Positions 12,335 to 23,812 of a stretch of DNA of 64,000 bases are shown here, in pieces. Source of the DNA: Guillardia theta CCMP2712. Taxonomy: Eukaryota > Cryptophyceae > Pyrenomonadales > Geminigeraceae. Where the stretch lies: assembly GCF_000315625.1 (NCBI RefSeq), contig NW_005434672.1:608470-672469 (forward strand), given 5' to 3'. Positions within the stretch are counted from its first letter, which is position 1; each line of letters opens with the position of its first letter. The position numbers and the translations under genes are program-made. Below the pieces are notes generated by a model. That model worked only from the letters and a program-made list of their open reading frames with translations, made no database searches and was not told where the DNA came from.

Positions 12335-13646
12335 TCACTCGCTCGAGGAGCAGTTGATCAGGTTAGGCACAATGGGTGGAATCCTTGCATATTTGTACGG
12401 AGGTGTCAACGTCGCGATGGGTTCCAGCGGAGGGGTATCATGGGGATCGCCTTGATGTCCAATGTCTTCGTCGGTGCTACACGCTTCAAAGACTTGGCTT
12501 GTTTCACAGATGAGGTCTCGAATCAAACTACCCCGAGAAACGAAACCAGAATCCTTCTCATTTTCTTCCTGGAATCCAGCAACGGCTGCGAGCATGCTCA
12601 GTGCCGATGCGCACTCCATCTCTTCCTTTGTCCTTAGTTTGCTTGCAGCTGCGGAAGCCATTGTAGTTACCACACCATTCTTTCGTTCTTTTCCAAGAAT
12701 CCTTTGCTCGTGGTCGTCTTCCAGATGCTCTTTTGAATTGGGTGAGCATACAACCGCTTCCTTAATCTTGTCTCCTGAAGAGCGAGAAATCCTTTGTTTT
12801 TCCTCGCGTAAAGCCTTGAGACTCTTACAGCAAACTTCCCGATCTCCGGTCGTATAATTGAGTTCTGCTTTCAACGCTGCAATCTTTTTGTCGATGCCTC
12901 TCAACTGTCGGTGAGGCCACTTTGCTATACCAAATCGCCTGCATAGTTTCTTGAAAGCGGTTGTACAAATTCCGAATTTCTGTGCAGCAGTATGCAAGGG
13001 CAAATGAAAATTCTGTCTGAGATCCTTTTCACTTATCATTAACGTGGACGATCCAGAATTCTTCTCACTCTTAGAACAACTATCTGAGTTGCCATCATAC
13101 TCTCCTCCAAGGTCCTCATCATCTGATACATCATGTCCCCCGCTCAAAACCGAGAGGCGAGGCGGTGGAGTTTGCTTCTCCTCGTAATCACGTTCATACT
13201 CCCGAGGGGAACGACTTGATTCACCCTCCGATTCACTGGTATCCATAGAAGGAATGAGCATGCCATGGGAAAGCTTAGCCTTCTCCTCCTCCAAACTTTG
13301 GATTCCTACAACATATTGATGACGATCATTCATCGCAGCATAATTCAGTTCGGCTTTCAGTGCGGCAATTTTCTTGTCGATTCCCCGCAGCTGTTCATGT
13401 CAAAAGTCAATGAAAGAAGCATGCACTTTATGCAAATAGACTCACTTGACGATGCGGCCACTTTGCTATTCCAAGCCTTCGGCACATCTTCTTGAAGGCT
13501 GTGGTACACATGCCGAACTTCTGGGCAACCGTGTGAAGGGGTAAATGAAAATGCTCCCTCAAGTTTTGTTCAGTTATTGCATGCAATCGCCTGCCAGGCA
13601 TGTCTAATGTCTCTTGTAGTTTCCCAGATGTTTCCATCGCCATCAT
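12335..13646 (-). CDS. tandem RWP-RK domain transcription factor
   Basis: Exons 13446-13646 and 12335-13390 are joined through a 55 bp intron and encode 418 residues. Two RWP-RK DNA-binding domains are present. The first has HLPLHTVAQKFGMCTTAFKK and CRRLGIAKWPHRQ, and continues across the intron with LRGIDKKIAALKAELNYA. The second, inside exon 2, has HLPLHTAAQKFGICTTAFKK and CRRFGIAKWPHRQLRGIDKK. The canonical RWPxRK core appears here as KWPHRQ. The domains are separated by about 140 acidic and Ser-rich residues. Known role of the family: nuclear factors for nitrogen response or gametogenesis in plants and algae. The two copies are nearly identical, which points to recent internal duplication. 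The C-terminus is a low-complexity acidic region. Confidence 0.92.
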
Positions 13647-15386
13647 TGTTCAACAAATCGGGGGCAAGGAAGAAACCTATCCGAGTTGACCACCGGTGAA
13701 AGATCGGAAGCGAGCAGATCCTCCAGTCAACCCCTTGAGTCCAGTGTGGAGAAATTCAATGTAGCAAGGCAAGAGCAACAAGAAGATTGACAGAGGGCCA
13801 CAAGAGGAGCACTCTCTCCGTGCTTGCAATGTTGGTGTAGGAACGAGAAAGGGGACCCGAAGCAAGTCCTCGCACCGCAAAGAGCGTGGTAAAAAGATGA
13901 AAGTGTGTAGGGATGGCAGTCCAGGGGCGAGGAGGCAGGCGTAGAGCACAGTGGTGAACAGGGAAGGAGAGGAAGGGGGAGGGGGGAGGGGGGAGGGGGA
14001 GAGGAGGGGGAATGAGGCAAGGGGGGATGCAGCGGCTCCTGCAGGGAGTCTCCTGCTCGTTCCGCCTGCTCCTGCGGACTAACAGTCAGATCCCCGAAAG
14101 CCTCGTGAATTGACCCACAATTTCTGAAACACTACCCAAATTTGATGGGAAATATTCGCCTTTGATGGGGTAAATTTGTGGTATTTACACCAGGAAACAA
14201 GTCTTGCATGTACCCCCGCCGAGAAAAACAAATATTATTGTAACTGTTTGTAACGAAGAGGTATGGGTCTTGTTTGCTAAAAAAGAAGAGACCCCGGATT
14301 GTCCTGAAATTGATCAGACACCGTACCTTCACTTTGATACTCGCGGTACAATTGTTTTTTTACTCCCCCGTCCGTGTCCCTTCGAATCGCCCGTGCGGCA
14401 GTCGAGGCCACGACCCGAGTTTTAGAATACAATATACATCCTCTAAAACTATTTATGGAGTATTAAGATCTATCCTGGGATCTAAAATATTATATATATT
14501 TATTGATCTTTAATAGTATATTTGAACAGTACTTAACATATATTTAAATGCTAAATGAATTTAAATCTCCCCCATTGCCCGGCCCCCCTTCTCAAAAACA
14601 CTTTTAGCCTCCAAGAGAACTACCAGGTGCGCAGGAGATTGAGGGGAGATTGCGGATCCCTCTAGAGAGCAGACTAATGAGATAGGGTCAGATACTACCA
14701 TATTTGAAATTTAAAATAAATTTGCATTTTCATGTTATTCGATAAACAAATGTATTTTAAAAGACCAATTAGTACCAACAGATGAGCTGAAAAGAAATCT
14801 TATCGCATTAGGTTTTCAGTTGTTTTTGTACTATGAGTTAAAGAATAATTTATACTTAAAATTCAATTTGGTGGCAGTGACCGGTTGCATTGCCAGGTCC
14901 GCCCCAGATTGCAGAGACGGCAGGCAGGCTCGCCTCATGGAAGTCACGGGCGCGCCTCAATCAAAGTTTTGAGGCGAGCCCGCTTGTTATAAGCAAGCAG
15001 CATGCAGGAAGGTCTGCGTGCAGCGGCAAGAGATGTAGGGAGAGTGAATGAGAGAGCAGAGCGATCGGGAGAGAGGACGATGAAAACGCTAAAGAAGAGG
15101 TATTGAAGCTGAATGATAACAATTCTTGAGTTAAACCCGTATCATGGCTCGAAGGCAGGGGAATACACTTGGGGGAAAGAAAGGTACAAGAAATCGAATT
15201 AGGCTCAAGAAAGAAGGTATGCATTCTCAATCGTGACTGTAAATTTAGCAAGATGGAAGAAGACGTCAGACGAGTAGGATGGTTCCAGAGGATCGATTCG
15301 CAGGAGTAGCGACGCTTGAAGGGATATATTTAATTCAAATGGCCATGAGCACGGGAACTGCATGGGGTTGAATTGGTGGTTGCAGG
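13647..15386. other. intergenic region with an AT-rich island
   Basis: The upstream part (13650-14060) holds a G-rich tract near 13970-14020 (ggggaggggggagggggaga type). From about 14420 to 14870 the base composition drops sharply to AT-rich (tatatatttattgatc and similar), unlike the GC-rich genes around it. No coding domain, tRNA or rRNA was recognised. The last 300 bp contain the promoter of the plastid protein gene that starts at 15387. Confidence 0.45.
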
Positions 15387-16099
15387 ATGCACGCTAGCTG
15401 CAGAGAGGTCTCTCTACTTCTGGTAGGTCTGGCATGTTTGCAATGTGTATCAGCCTTCATGCCGGCTTGCCCCACCATGGGCCGTCTGGTTGGATTGAGG
15501 ATGAATCAGAAAGGGTTCGGGACACCGCCTCCTAAGAAGAAAGTTTCTGAGATTGGACAAGATCGCAAGAGGGTGAATGAACGCTCCTCCTGATTCCCGC
15601 ACGTCTTACTGCCATGGCAGGCTGCAGACAAGTACGAGGCGCTGAAGAACGAAGGTGCTCCGGAGTTCAACATCTTCTTTCGCAAGGTCGGCGCCACCGA
15701 TGAGGAGGGGGCCGTCAAGGGTGGGTGGTACCCAGTCGGGAGCCTCGCCTGCCCGAGCTCTCAGGTGTGTAAGGTCCCCATGCGCTCGATGCAGTGAGAA
15801 GATGCTAGGTGATCGACCGAGCGGTCTTCGAGACCGAGGAGGCGCTTCTGCAGGGAGCATACAGGATTCACGGGAAGCAGCTTCGCAATTACTTCTCGAC
15901 ACGGGACGGCGGCAAGGTGAACAACTGGCAGGACCTGAAGAACTGCGACATCGAGTACGGTTGGCAGTTCAAGGAGTTTCCGGACGAAGACATCAAAGTG
16001 GCACAGAGGCCTGGCAGCGCTGCTGGCAACAACAACCCCTTGGGAGGACTATTCAAGAAGATCGAACAGGCTGTGAACTGGGTGCCAGATAAAGATTAG
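15387..16099 (+). CDS. HHL1-like plastid protein with bipartite targeting sequence
   Basis: Three exons (15387-15572, 15621-15764, 15809-16099) encode 206 residues. The N-terminus is a signal peptide (VSLLLVGLACLQCVSA) followed directly by a Phe (VSAF/MPAC) and then a basic, hydroxylated stretch, the pattern of bipartite presequences in complex red plastids. The mature part contains EFNIFFRKVGATDEEG, GGWYPVGSLACPSS, VIDRAVFETEEALLQGAYRI, CDIEYGWQFKEFPDED and IKVAQRP. I recognise this layout (RKV..W.PVGS, AI...E.LL..A, EYG, V..RP) from plant and algal HHL1-like thylakoid proteins linked to high-light tolerance and photosystem II repair. The assignment is by memory of the family pattern, not by alignment. 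It is convergent with the next gene, whose stop lies 77 bp away. Confidence 0.65.
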
Positions 16100-16176
16100 A
16101 TGTTTACTCCATCTTCTTAGTGTACAACTGGATTCAATACTAAGTGTTCCATCCCTTGAGATAAAGTTACCTCAAA

Positions 16177-19100
16177 TCATTTGCCCTCCACCATTTTGCA
16201 GTCACTCGTCATAAACCTCTGGGGTTTCGTCCCCAACCCCCACAAGGTTCCATGGATGTCACACTTGCGCAGGAGAAGCTCAGTCTTCTTCGAGCCTCCT
16301 CGGGCCGCCAATTCACCGAACACGCCCCTCCGGAACAACTTGAGAACACAGTCGTTGAGGACTGCCGAGCTGCGGTTGTTCAAGATGATGCCGATGTCCG
16401 AGCTGTGCAACTTGCTGTGGAGCAGGCGGCACTGAGCGTCATGGTCAAGGAAGAGGCAGCTCTCCTCGCAGTTCTGGAACCAGCAGGAATGAAAGTTCCC
16501 GCGCGAGTACTCCATCATGACGCACGCAGCCAGCGCCTCTACCAGGCAGTCGTCCGATCCCGCCATGATGCTCCTGTTGCATTCCACCACAGACCTCCCC
16601 TCTATCCACAGACTGTAGCCCCTGGAGCACAGCAGCGCGCACTCGTCCACCGTCACTTCACCCTGGATCACGTGCATCAGCTTCTGGAACTCCTTGGAGT
16701 TGGGGTTGGCCTGGTAGGTGAAGATGAGGTTCCTGAAGGAGCACGGGTAACTTGACTTGACCACAAACCTCCCGTGGATCTTCACTCCGTCCTCCCCCAC
16801 AATGTGAATCTCCTTGTCAATCACGATGGTCTCCCGCAGCCTGTAGTTGCCCGGTTGCACGATGATGTATCGGTGGTTCTTCCTGTGATTGGGGAGTGAT
16901 CAGTACTGATGCAAGCATGTCAAGGAAGCAATACTTGTTGAACTGAAGGATAGCTTGCTCGAAGGTCAGCTCCGATGGGACCAACAAGGACTTCATCTCT
17001 TTACCGCCAGCAAAGTTTTCATTCGCTTGCTGGTGGAACCTCCCTACGTTCATGGCTTTTGGTCGTTCCACATTGATCAGAGGTGCTCCGTTACCCGCGA
17101 GGTTAATCGTGGGGAACAGGCCGACCCGAGAGCCTTTCTTCCTCTTCACTGCACTCCCCAGCTCGCCCCCGTCTGACAGAAGAACTTTGCGGATCTTGAA
17201 GGTTTCGTTGTCGGGGTTGTACACGTGCCAGGTGGAGCCGTGGGTGAGATCCAACACCTCCTGCCTGCGTCGCTGCTCCTCCCCGTCGGCCTCGTTGAGC
17301 CTCTTGCCGTCGAGATGCAGCTTGAAGTACAAGTCGACGATGCGCTCGATCAGGACTGGGGGGACTTGCTCTGACTGCAGCACGTTGGTGATCATCTCCT
17401 GGGAGGGGGACTTGGGGGCGTGAGAGCCTTGCAGAGCTGCTTCTTCTTCTGTTAGCCCGTAGAGCTTTCCTGTCTTGAGCCCCTTCTCTTCCACGAGCTT
17501 CTCAATGGTCTTCATCCCGACCGCGGTGGATTGGTTCAGAGTCTTGATCGAGTCTCCGATCTGGCTGTACATGGCGGCAAAGTCTTGTTTGGAGTCGAGC
17601 AGCCTCTTGTAGACTTCAGCCTGCGTCGCCTTCTTGTCTCCTCTTCCACGCGGATGCCCATCCTTGTTCCTCGCATTCTCCTCTGACCGACTCTCGTCGA
17701 CAAGGTTTAAGAGATGTTTGTGCGAGGGCTCCGAGGAGACTGGAGTGGTGGGATTCGATTCACTCACGATCTCCTCAAGGATCTGATTCTCCTCTGCCTT
17801 GCTCGCCACGTCTTGTGCGTTGAATCGAACGCGTCGCACCATCTCCAGCAGGTAAGAATGCATCTCCACGCGCATGTTGAACCGGCTGATCCCCACTCGA
17901 TGCCCGTTCTCATACTGCACGAAGGCGACGGGCAAGACACAGGTGTCCTCCTCCTGCTTGACGAGCCTGCCCTCTATGCCGGAGCCGTGTCTCTTTCCCC
18001 TCCACCACATGCCCTCGTAGATGGTCGACTTACTCATGAAGGATCCCAGCCCGTGCCGCAGGTCATGGTAGTACTGACCTTCATAGCAACATCCTCTGGG
18101 CGACGATTCCACCCCCAAGCCATGCGCTTGCGACCCCAGCCATTGCCCGCGATAGTTGGAGTTGGGCTTGATGAAGAAAGTTGCGGTCTCCTGCTTCATC
18201 TCCAGCGCTCGCTGCTTCATCTTCAAATAAAATTTGTACATCACGACCAGCATCCGTTCAGACTGAAATGCGCAAGCTCGGTTGAAAATCAAACAGAACA
18301 GACGATTTTGCAACAGAATAGTGTTCAAATCTGTGTTCTTGTAGTCATATGCATATACATGTGGAACCTGCAAAGCCTTTTGGATTTGAATATTTTTCTC
18401 GCTCATGAAGAGAATATTTGTATGCAACCTCAATTTCTCTTGCTCATTGCGAGCAGCCTGTACGAAGGACTCGAAGACATGCTTTTCATATTGCGCCCTT
18501 TCTTTCTCCAGCTTTTGCTCTGAGATGTGCATTTGCATCCGAAGGTTTGAAAGCTCGATTTCTTCTTCGGGGCTGAGATCATCTTTCCACTTGACTGTCT
18601 CGTTGAAGGTCTGGTACAGCTGTCGAGCGTTGGCTGCCTTGGCTACTATCCCTTGCAAGCTGTTGTAGTGCCTCATCGTGTTAGCGAGGGCAATCTTCTT
18701 CAGCTTGCTCTGCTTGTCTGAATCTTTGAAAGCCTTCAACGCCTCTTTCTTGTCCCGCTCTTCCATTTTGGCTGCTTGCTTTGCCTGTCGCTCCTTATAA
18801 GCTTTGACTTTGTTTTCGTAGAGATGGATAGCATCTCTAACATCCGACTCTTCCTGGTTCAAACATTCAAGCAGGATGTCTTGACCCTTGGAGAGCTGCC
18901 AGTACCTGTTCAACACACTGAGAGACGTTGATTGGAACAGCTTTAGGCTCTCTTCCGATGCTTCTCTCTCACTGCTCGGTTGCTCCTGTGAAGCGGCAGG
19001 ACTGTCAGATGCAGTTTGATGCTCGAGCGTGCTGCTGCTGTGATCTACACCGTCTGCTATAAGCCCCTCGTCCTTGTGCTTGTCAGTCTCATCAGCGATC

Positions 19101-19780
19101 GCCTCTCCATCCTCAACGACGTCTGCCGCCTCCTCCACCTCCTCGCACAGAGATTCTTGGACGTGTTCGCCGGGGCCTGGCCTCTCACCTGCATCAACCT
19201 CTTCACCTGTCCTGATGCTTTCAAACGAGTTCTCTTCGGACACGGAAGAATCAGACTCCAGGATCAACTGGTCTTTGTGACCTGATTCTGCTCCACTTCC
19301 GCTTGCAAATTTCTGTATGCTGCCATTGGAATCAAACGAGTGATTATTTGATCTGTGATGAACAGGTTTCCCCTTTCTATGCGTCAAGCTCTTCAGCTCT
19401 TGTCGTAGATGTTGCGTTTCTCGCTCAAGCTTTGTAATATCTACACTTCTTCTCAATCGCTTCCCGCCTTGTTTCTGTCTTCTCCTTCTGTTGGAGGGTA
19501 ATGTTTCCTTCAAGCTTTCTGCATCTGCAGCGTTGTGCGCCATACGCGATACATCTTGCCTCCAGTTCCGCTTTGCTGTAATACTCTTGGCTGCCGTGCT
19601 CTCCTGCAAGTCTTGATGCTTTCCTTTACCACCCAGTTGCTGTGATCTAGCCTTGTAGACCTCTTCGAGCTCTTCTTTCAGGTTGTCGTTGTCGAGGCTT
19701 GAGAGCAGCTTTCCAAGAGAGCTCTTCTCCACGTGAAGAAACGACGACATGTCTCTCTTGAAGTTCTCGAGCTCTTCCAT
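16177..19780 (-). CDS. coiled-coil / MORN / right-handed beta-helix protein
   Basis: Exons 16935-19780 and 16177-16882 (52 bp intron) encode 1183 residues. The N-terminal half is charged and predicted coiled coil, with an acidic Ser-rich part and a Lys/Glu helix (LYENKVKAYKERQAKQAAK). Near residues 530-610 there are MORN-type repeats (YRGQWLGSQAHGLG, YEGQYYHDLRHGLG, YEGMWWRGKRHGSG), which in other proteins bind membranes or act as scaffold. The C-terminal about 250 residues read as a parallel beta-helix: an opening IVQPGNYRL then repeated short strands (RNLIFTYQ, CWFQNCEESCLFLDH, CRLLHSKLHSSDIGIIL). Such domains usually bind or cleave carbohydrate, but no catalytic residues can be assigned. 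The start at 19780 is the first ATG in frame; an upstream exon is possible because the open frame continues past it. No homolog with this whole layout is known to me. Confidence 0.75.
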
Positions 19781-20212
19781 CTCCTCACGGAACTCTACAG
19801 CAGGCAAGTCAGGCTCTCAAGTGATGCTGCCACGTTACAGGGACGATGAAGGAACAGAAGCTGAAAGATCCGAATGTGGAGGAGGCATTAGAGTGAGAGG
19901 GACGGGTGAAGCGAGAGAGGGAAGCGAGAAGAAGGCAGGATGGAGGCAAAAGGGGGAGGGAGGGAGGCAGGGGGAGGAGGCAGGGGAGGCAGGGGAGGCA
20001 GGGGAGGCAGGGGAGGCAGGGGAGGTAGGGAGGGAAGGAGAGAAGGAGGCTAGAGGGAGGAGGAGGAGTCGGAGGAGGTACCATGATCCTCAGGGATCGG
20101 GGAGCAGCTCAGCTCCATCACGGCATTTCGGTTGAGGAGTATGAAACTACCGGTATTTTTCGTGAGGTGGAGTACCGGTGGTAAAGATACCCGTACCCAC
20201 TGTCATGCAATT
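19781..20212. repeat. divergent intergenic region with a GGGGAGGCAG tandem repeat
   Basis: At about 19975-20030 the unit ggggaggcag (10 bp) repeats about five times in a purine-rich stretch. The region separates the divergent starts of the MORN/beta-helix gene and the PLAC8 gene, so promoters of both should lie here. No gene is seen. Confidence 0.6.
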
Positions 20213-21355
20213 ATGCGACCTGCTCCGCCGGAGGGATGGACGAACAGCATGCAAGGCGAAGACAAGACCCAGAAGGACGAGGAGAGCAAACCAAAGGTAC
20301 CCCTCCTCCTCCCACGCTCCTCCTACACCGCTCCTCCTACACCGCTCCTCCCCTCATGCTCTGAGCAGTGGGAGTCCGGCATCCTATCCTGCACTACCGA
20401 CTGGAGAATAAGTAGGAGGCGCGGTCCTGTTCTCGCCTGAGAGTATCGCAGACTTGCTCGGGTCCGTCTGTCCTTGCGTCCTCTTCGGGTTGACCAAGGG
20501 ACAAGGAGACGAGAGCTGCTGCTTCCACGTGACCTCCTCCTCGCCTCGCCTGCCGCCCACTGACGTCTCGCAGTCTTGTATCGCTTTCTGCTCCCTCCCT
20601 TGGGTTCCCTTCCTGTGTTTGTTCAGGGAGTCTGTCCGAGTCAGGTAGTGGACGGACGCCAGCTCTCCTGCTGACTTTCTGCTCCTCCAGGTACGGCATC
20701 CGCGGCAGCGTCTTCACAGACTTCTTCCTTTCTGCCTTCTGCCCCTGTTGTGTTCTATTCCAGATCTACGAGCACATGAGGAACAACCCCTTCACCGACA
20801 CCTCTCAGCTGGGGTACTGCTGGCCAGGCTCTTCCCTGGCAGTGACCTTTGAGCAGCTTCTTCTCTTCTGGAGTACTTCAATGCCGCAAAGACATCCCCA
20901 CCTGCCTTCTTGTCTCCTGCTGTAGGGTAGCACTGCCGCTACGAGTGCGACTGATCTGACACCAGGCCCCTGCCTCGGCTACGGGATCCTGCGGCGAAAG
21001 ATGGGCTCTAGTTGCAAGATCCACAGCCTCTGCTGCTTCCTCTTCTTCCCCTGCCTTCATGGGGCGTGCAATCGAAGTTACATCCGTTCGAGGTCCGTGA
21101 CCGCATTGCCGGAGGGAGAGGAGGAGGGTGACGGGAGGCAGGTATGGGATCAAGTACTCGTACCTCTCAGTCTCCTGCTGTCGAACTCAGTGGAAAGCGA
21201 TTCAGTCGGAGACTTGCAACTCCTGCATCGACCTCGGTTGTTGGCTGGCGCTGCCCTGCTGTGCTCTAGCTCAAGAGCTGAGGCATGTGCGCAAGAACCC
21301 TTTCGTGATTTACGTCAAGGACAAAGATGGTGTGGTGACAGCTATGGCAAACTGA
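20213..21355 (+). CDS. tandem PLAC8 (Cys-rich) membrane protein
   Basis: Many short exons. ATG at 20213 opens MRPAPPEGWTNSMQGEDKTQ. Module one reads QWESGILSCTTDW, then VCPCVLFGLTK, then CIAFCSLPWVPFLCLF, then RYGIRGSVFTDFF and FCPCCVLFQIYEHMRNNPF. Module two reads GPCLGYGILRRK, CKIHSLCCFLFFPCLHGAC, RYGIK, ETCNSCIDLGCW and LPCCALAQELRHVRKNPF, ending at stop 21353-21355. This is the PLAC8 layout (W..G...C, CPC..FG, C-rich hydrophobic segment, R.YGI.G, CC..CALxQ) present twice. Known relatives regulate cell or organ size, act in cadmium resistance or are plasma-membrane channel-like proteins. The first module's junctions are canonical, but the intron entry of module two and the last junction near 21151-21212 do not resolve cleanly, so the second module may be damaged or use odd splice sites. 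Confidence 0.7.
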
Positions 21356-21715
21356 GACGAGGCTACCTGGAGGGAAGACCTGTCATGTGTAAATATCTGT
21401 CTGCTAGACTAGATTCGATCAGATTGGGCTGGATTAGAATAGTTCAGAATAGAATAGGATAATGATCAGAGTGAAGTAGAGTAGAGTAGAGTAGAGTAGA
21501 TTGATAGAAGGTGAAGGGGCTGTCAGCTCCATGTGATTATTGAACATGTGTTTCTGCTTTGGACTCAAAAGGTAGAGGAATGCTGTGGTATCAGAGCACA
21601 TCAGAGGAGACGATTCAGATGGAGGGGAGTACGGTCGCTATATTGAGGTTAACCCAATCAAGGAGCATCCTTGAATTGACCGGCATTGTTTTCTCTCTTC
21701 TTCCAATCCGGTATG
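21356..21715. repeat. intergenic spacer with a short AGAGT repeat
   Basis: Between the convergent PLAC8 and kinase genes. Near 21474-21500 the unit gtaga repeats several times (agtagagtagagtag). Nothing else is recognised. Confidence 0.55.
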
Positions 21716-23144
21716 CTATTGTTCTGGCTGTTCACTGGCACACCTGTAACAAAAAAAAAAGCATGTATCAGATGGTGCGCAAGGAAACATGCTGAGCGAA
21801 CCAAGTCGGACGTAGCAATCCACCCCCAAGTTCTCCATGCTAAACAACTGCCAATAGTCAGCACACCCGCGCGATAGTCCTCCTCCCTTACCGTGATGTC
21901 GCCCCCCCAGTACCTCGCGTACAGCCTGCTCAGGGGAAGGCCATGCCCGAAGCCGGAGAGCTCCAGCATTCCCTGTTGGTGCGTCACGAGGACAAGGGCA
22001 ACACCATGCAAACCTGAGGAGCCGTTGAGAATGAGAAGTTCCAGATACGATCCAAGCTCTGCGGTGGTATGCCGCCACCGCGATCAGTGATCTTGACGTA
22101 CGTGTCTTGCCCTCCACTGATTAGAATCTTGGTGGGAGGCAAATCATCGCCGTACTTGGGTGAGTGAGAGTTGGACAAGCGCCCATGAAGTTCCACAGTT
22201 GCTCGCATGCTGTTCTTGAGGATCTCGAAGAGCATGATGTAGAGATGCTCGGGAATGTAAGGCGCCGTCACCTCCGTCATGCCTTCCACGTACACGTTGG
22301 GCGCGTCCCTCAAGTGCATCCTGCAGGCTGAACGAGCGTCGGCAACCGCATCCAAGATGACCTCCTTGATGTTGCACTCCGTTTGCACGCACCCGACAAA
22401 GCGCTTCGGGCGATTGCGAGCATCGATGCCTTTCCTCTTGTAGATCTCATCCACTTCCCTCCGCTCCTCGGCATCTCGACGGAGAGAGAGGTGCTGGTCG
22501 ATGAGGAGGCGGATACCGATCCTTCCGGTGTAGAACCTGTTCAGAAGCTGCTGGATCTCATCAGATTCAACTGCCCATTTTGGAACTCCGGCTCGATTCA
22601 TCTCTAAGAATCCATCAGCGATGTTCGCCTGGACCATCCGATGCTTCTCCTTGATATCGATCAGCATCGCGCTGAAGCTCTCCTCCGCCCTCGAGTGTCG
22701 AGGTACTTCATGATTCAGAATCCGGAAGAAGCTCTCTTCATACAGCATTGCAAGCTCGGTGACGGCCTTGGTCGAGTACATGGGCACAGGCAGCGATTGC
22801 AGCTCTTGTATTCTCTTCCCCAACCGTATGGGCAATTCCTTTTGCAAGAAGACAGCCGACATGAGCAGCGTGTTCTTATCCGCGTCACGTCCAAACTTTA
22901 TGAGCTCACTGAGGTTGAGCTTGAACTCTTTCTTCTTCGCGTACTCCCACATCTGTCTCGTCATCGTTGAGTTCTTCAGGTGGTCCTCGCTTCCCACTCC
23001 CAGCGAGAGCAACCTGACGTGCGAGGGCAGGGCCCCCCGAGCGAGCCTACTCTTCTGTGGGGGGGCAAGCACAGAAGACAGCCGCATCCTGCAAATCAAA
23101 GGATGGGCGAGGGTTTGGAGGCGCAGCGCACAGAAAGCCATCAT
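21716..23144 (-). CDS. mitochondrial pyruvate / branched-chain 2-oxoacid dehydrogenase kinase
   Basis: Exons 22014-23144, 21892-21972 and 21716-21847 encode 447 residues. The N-terminus is Arg/Ser-rich with no acidic residues (LICRMRLSSVLAPPQKSRLARG), as expected of a mitochondrial presequence. The helical BCDHK domain follows (RQMWEYAKKKEFKLNLSEL), then the GHKL ATP-binding fold: N-box EILKNSMRATVEL, G1-box ITDRGGGIP, and G2-box SGFGHGLPLSRLYARYWGG split over two exons. The last exon gives LFSMENLGVDCYVRLG, matching the SMEG.G.DA...L end of this family. Known role: phosphorylation and inactivation of the E1 component of pyruvate or branched-chain dehydrogenase in the mitochondrial matrix. 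The C-terminal tail after VRLGS is unusual (Cys/Phe-rich) and may reflect a missed last intron near 21750. Which substrate it acts on is not settled. Confidence 0.92.
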
Positions 23145-23812
23145 GGAACTCCGTCAATCGACTTTCGATCCTCCAGCAGAAAATGTGACAGGGTCCACCA
23201 TCTTCAATCGTGCTCCTCCTGTAACTCAGACAAGTCTCCTGCGGGATATCAAGGGGTAGAGGCAAGACTAGGTTCGGGAGACGTTCTGTACGGTATCCTC
23301 CTCCTGCACGTCGCCATCTCCTTCACCTCCATGCTGCTTCCCCATGCTCCTTCTCCTTGCCCCCTCCTTCCCCACCCTCGTCCTCTACTGCCCGCCTGCA
23401 AGTCCGCCTCGGATGTAACCAAACAGTAGGTGCGGCTGAGTCCGTCCGATCACTCACTGAGTGCGGCCGGGCTCGGCAGGACGGGCTAGTTCAACGGACT
23501 CGTCAAGTTGGAACTTGACGGCTTTCGAAAAGCTCAGACTCCTGAGCCTGGTCACCGGGCCGCCGGGGCCAGGTACTACGGTTTAACTTCGGAACGGCTG
23601 AAGGCACTCCGTGACTCAGCAGTGTGAACTTGAACTCCCTCCCCTCTGGCCTCAGGCAGTCACTCTGCGTAACTTTAATGTCTTAAAAGCACTCCATGTA
23701 ATTATCGTACAAATTCTAATACACAATCACACTCAATTCGTTGTCAAACCGCCGAAACGCCAAATATGGCGTTGAAAAGTGATAAGATAGGAAAAGATTT
23801 CAAACAAAGAAC
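23145..23812. other. intergenic region, GC-rich palindromic stretch
   Basis: At about 23460-23620 there are short inverted repeats (caagttggaacttg; cgggccgccggggcc). They resemble the GC-rich patch at 26760-27060 in composition but not in clear sequence. No gene, tRNA or terminal repeat is recognised. Confidence 0.4.

Noticed and set aside
20213-21355. Long-chain acyl-CoA synthetase fragment
   Set aside because: Short pieces such as PCLGYG first suggested it, but the full set of Cys motifs and RYGI.G fits PLAC8 and no adenylation motif is present.
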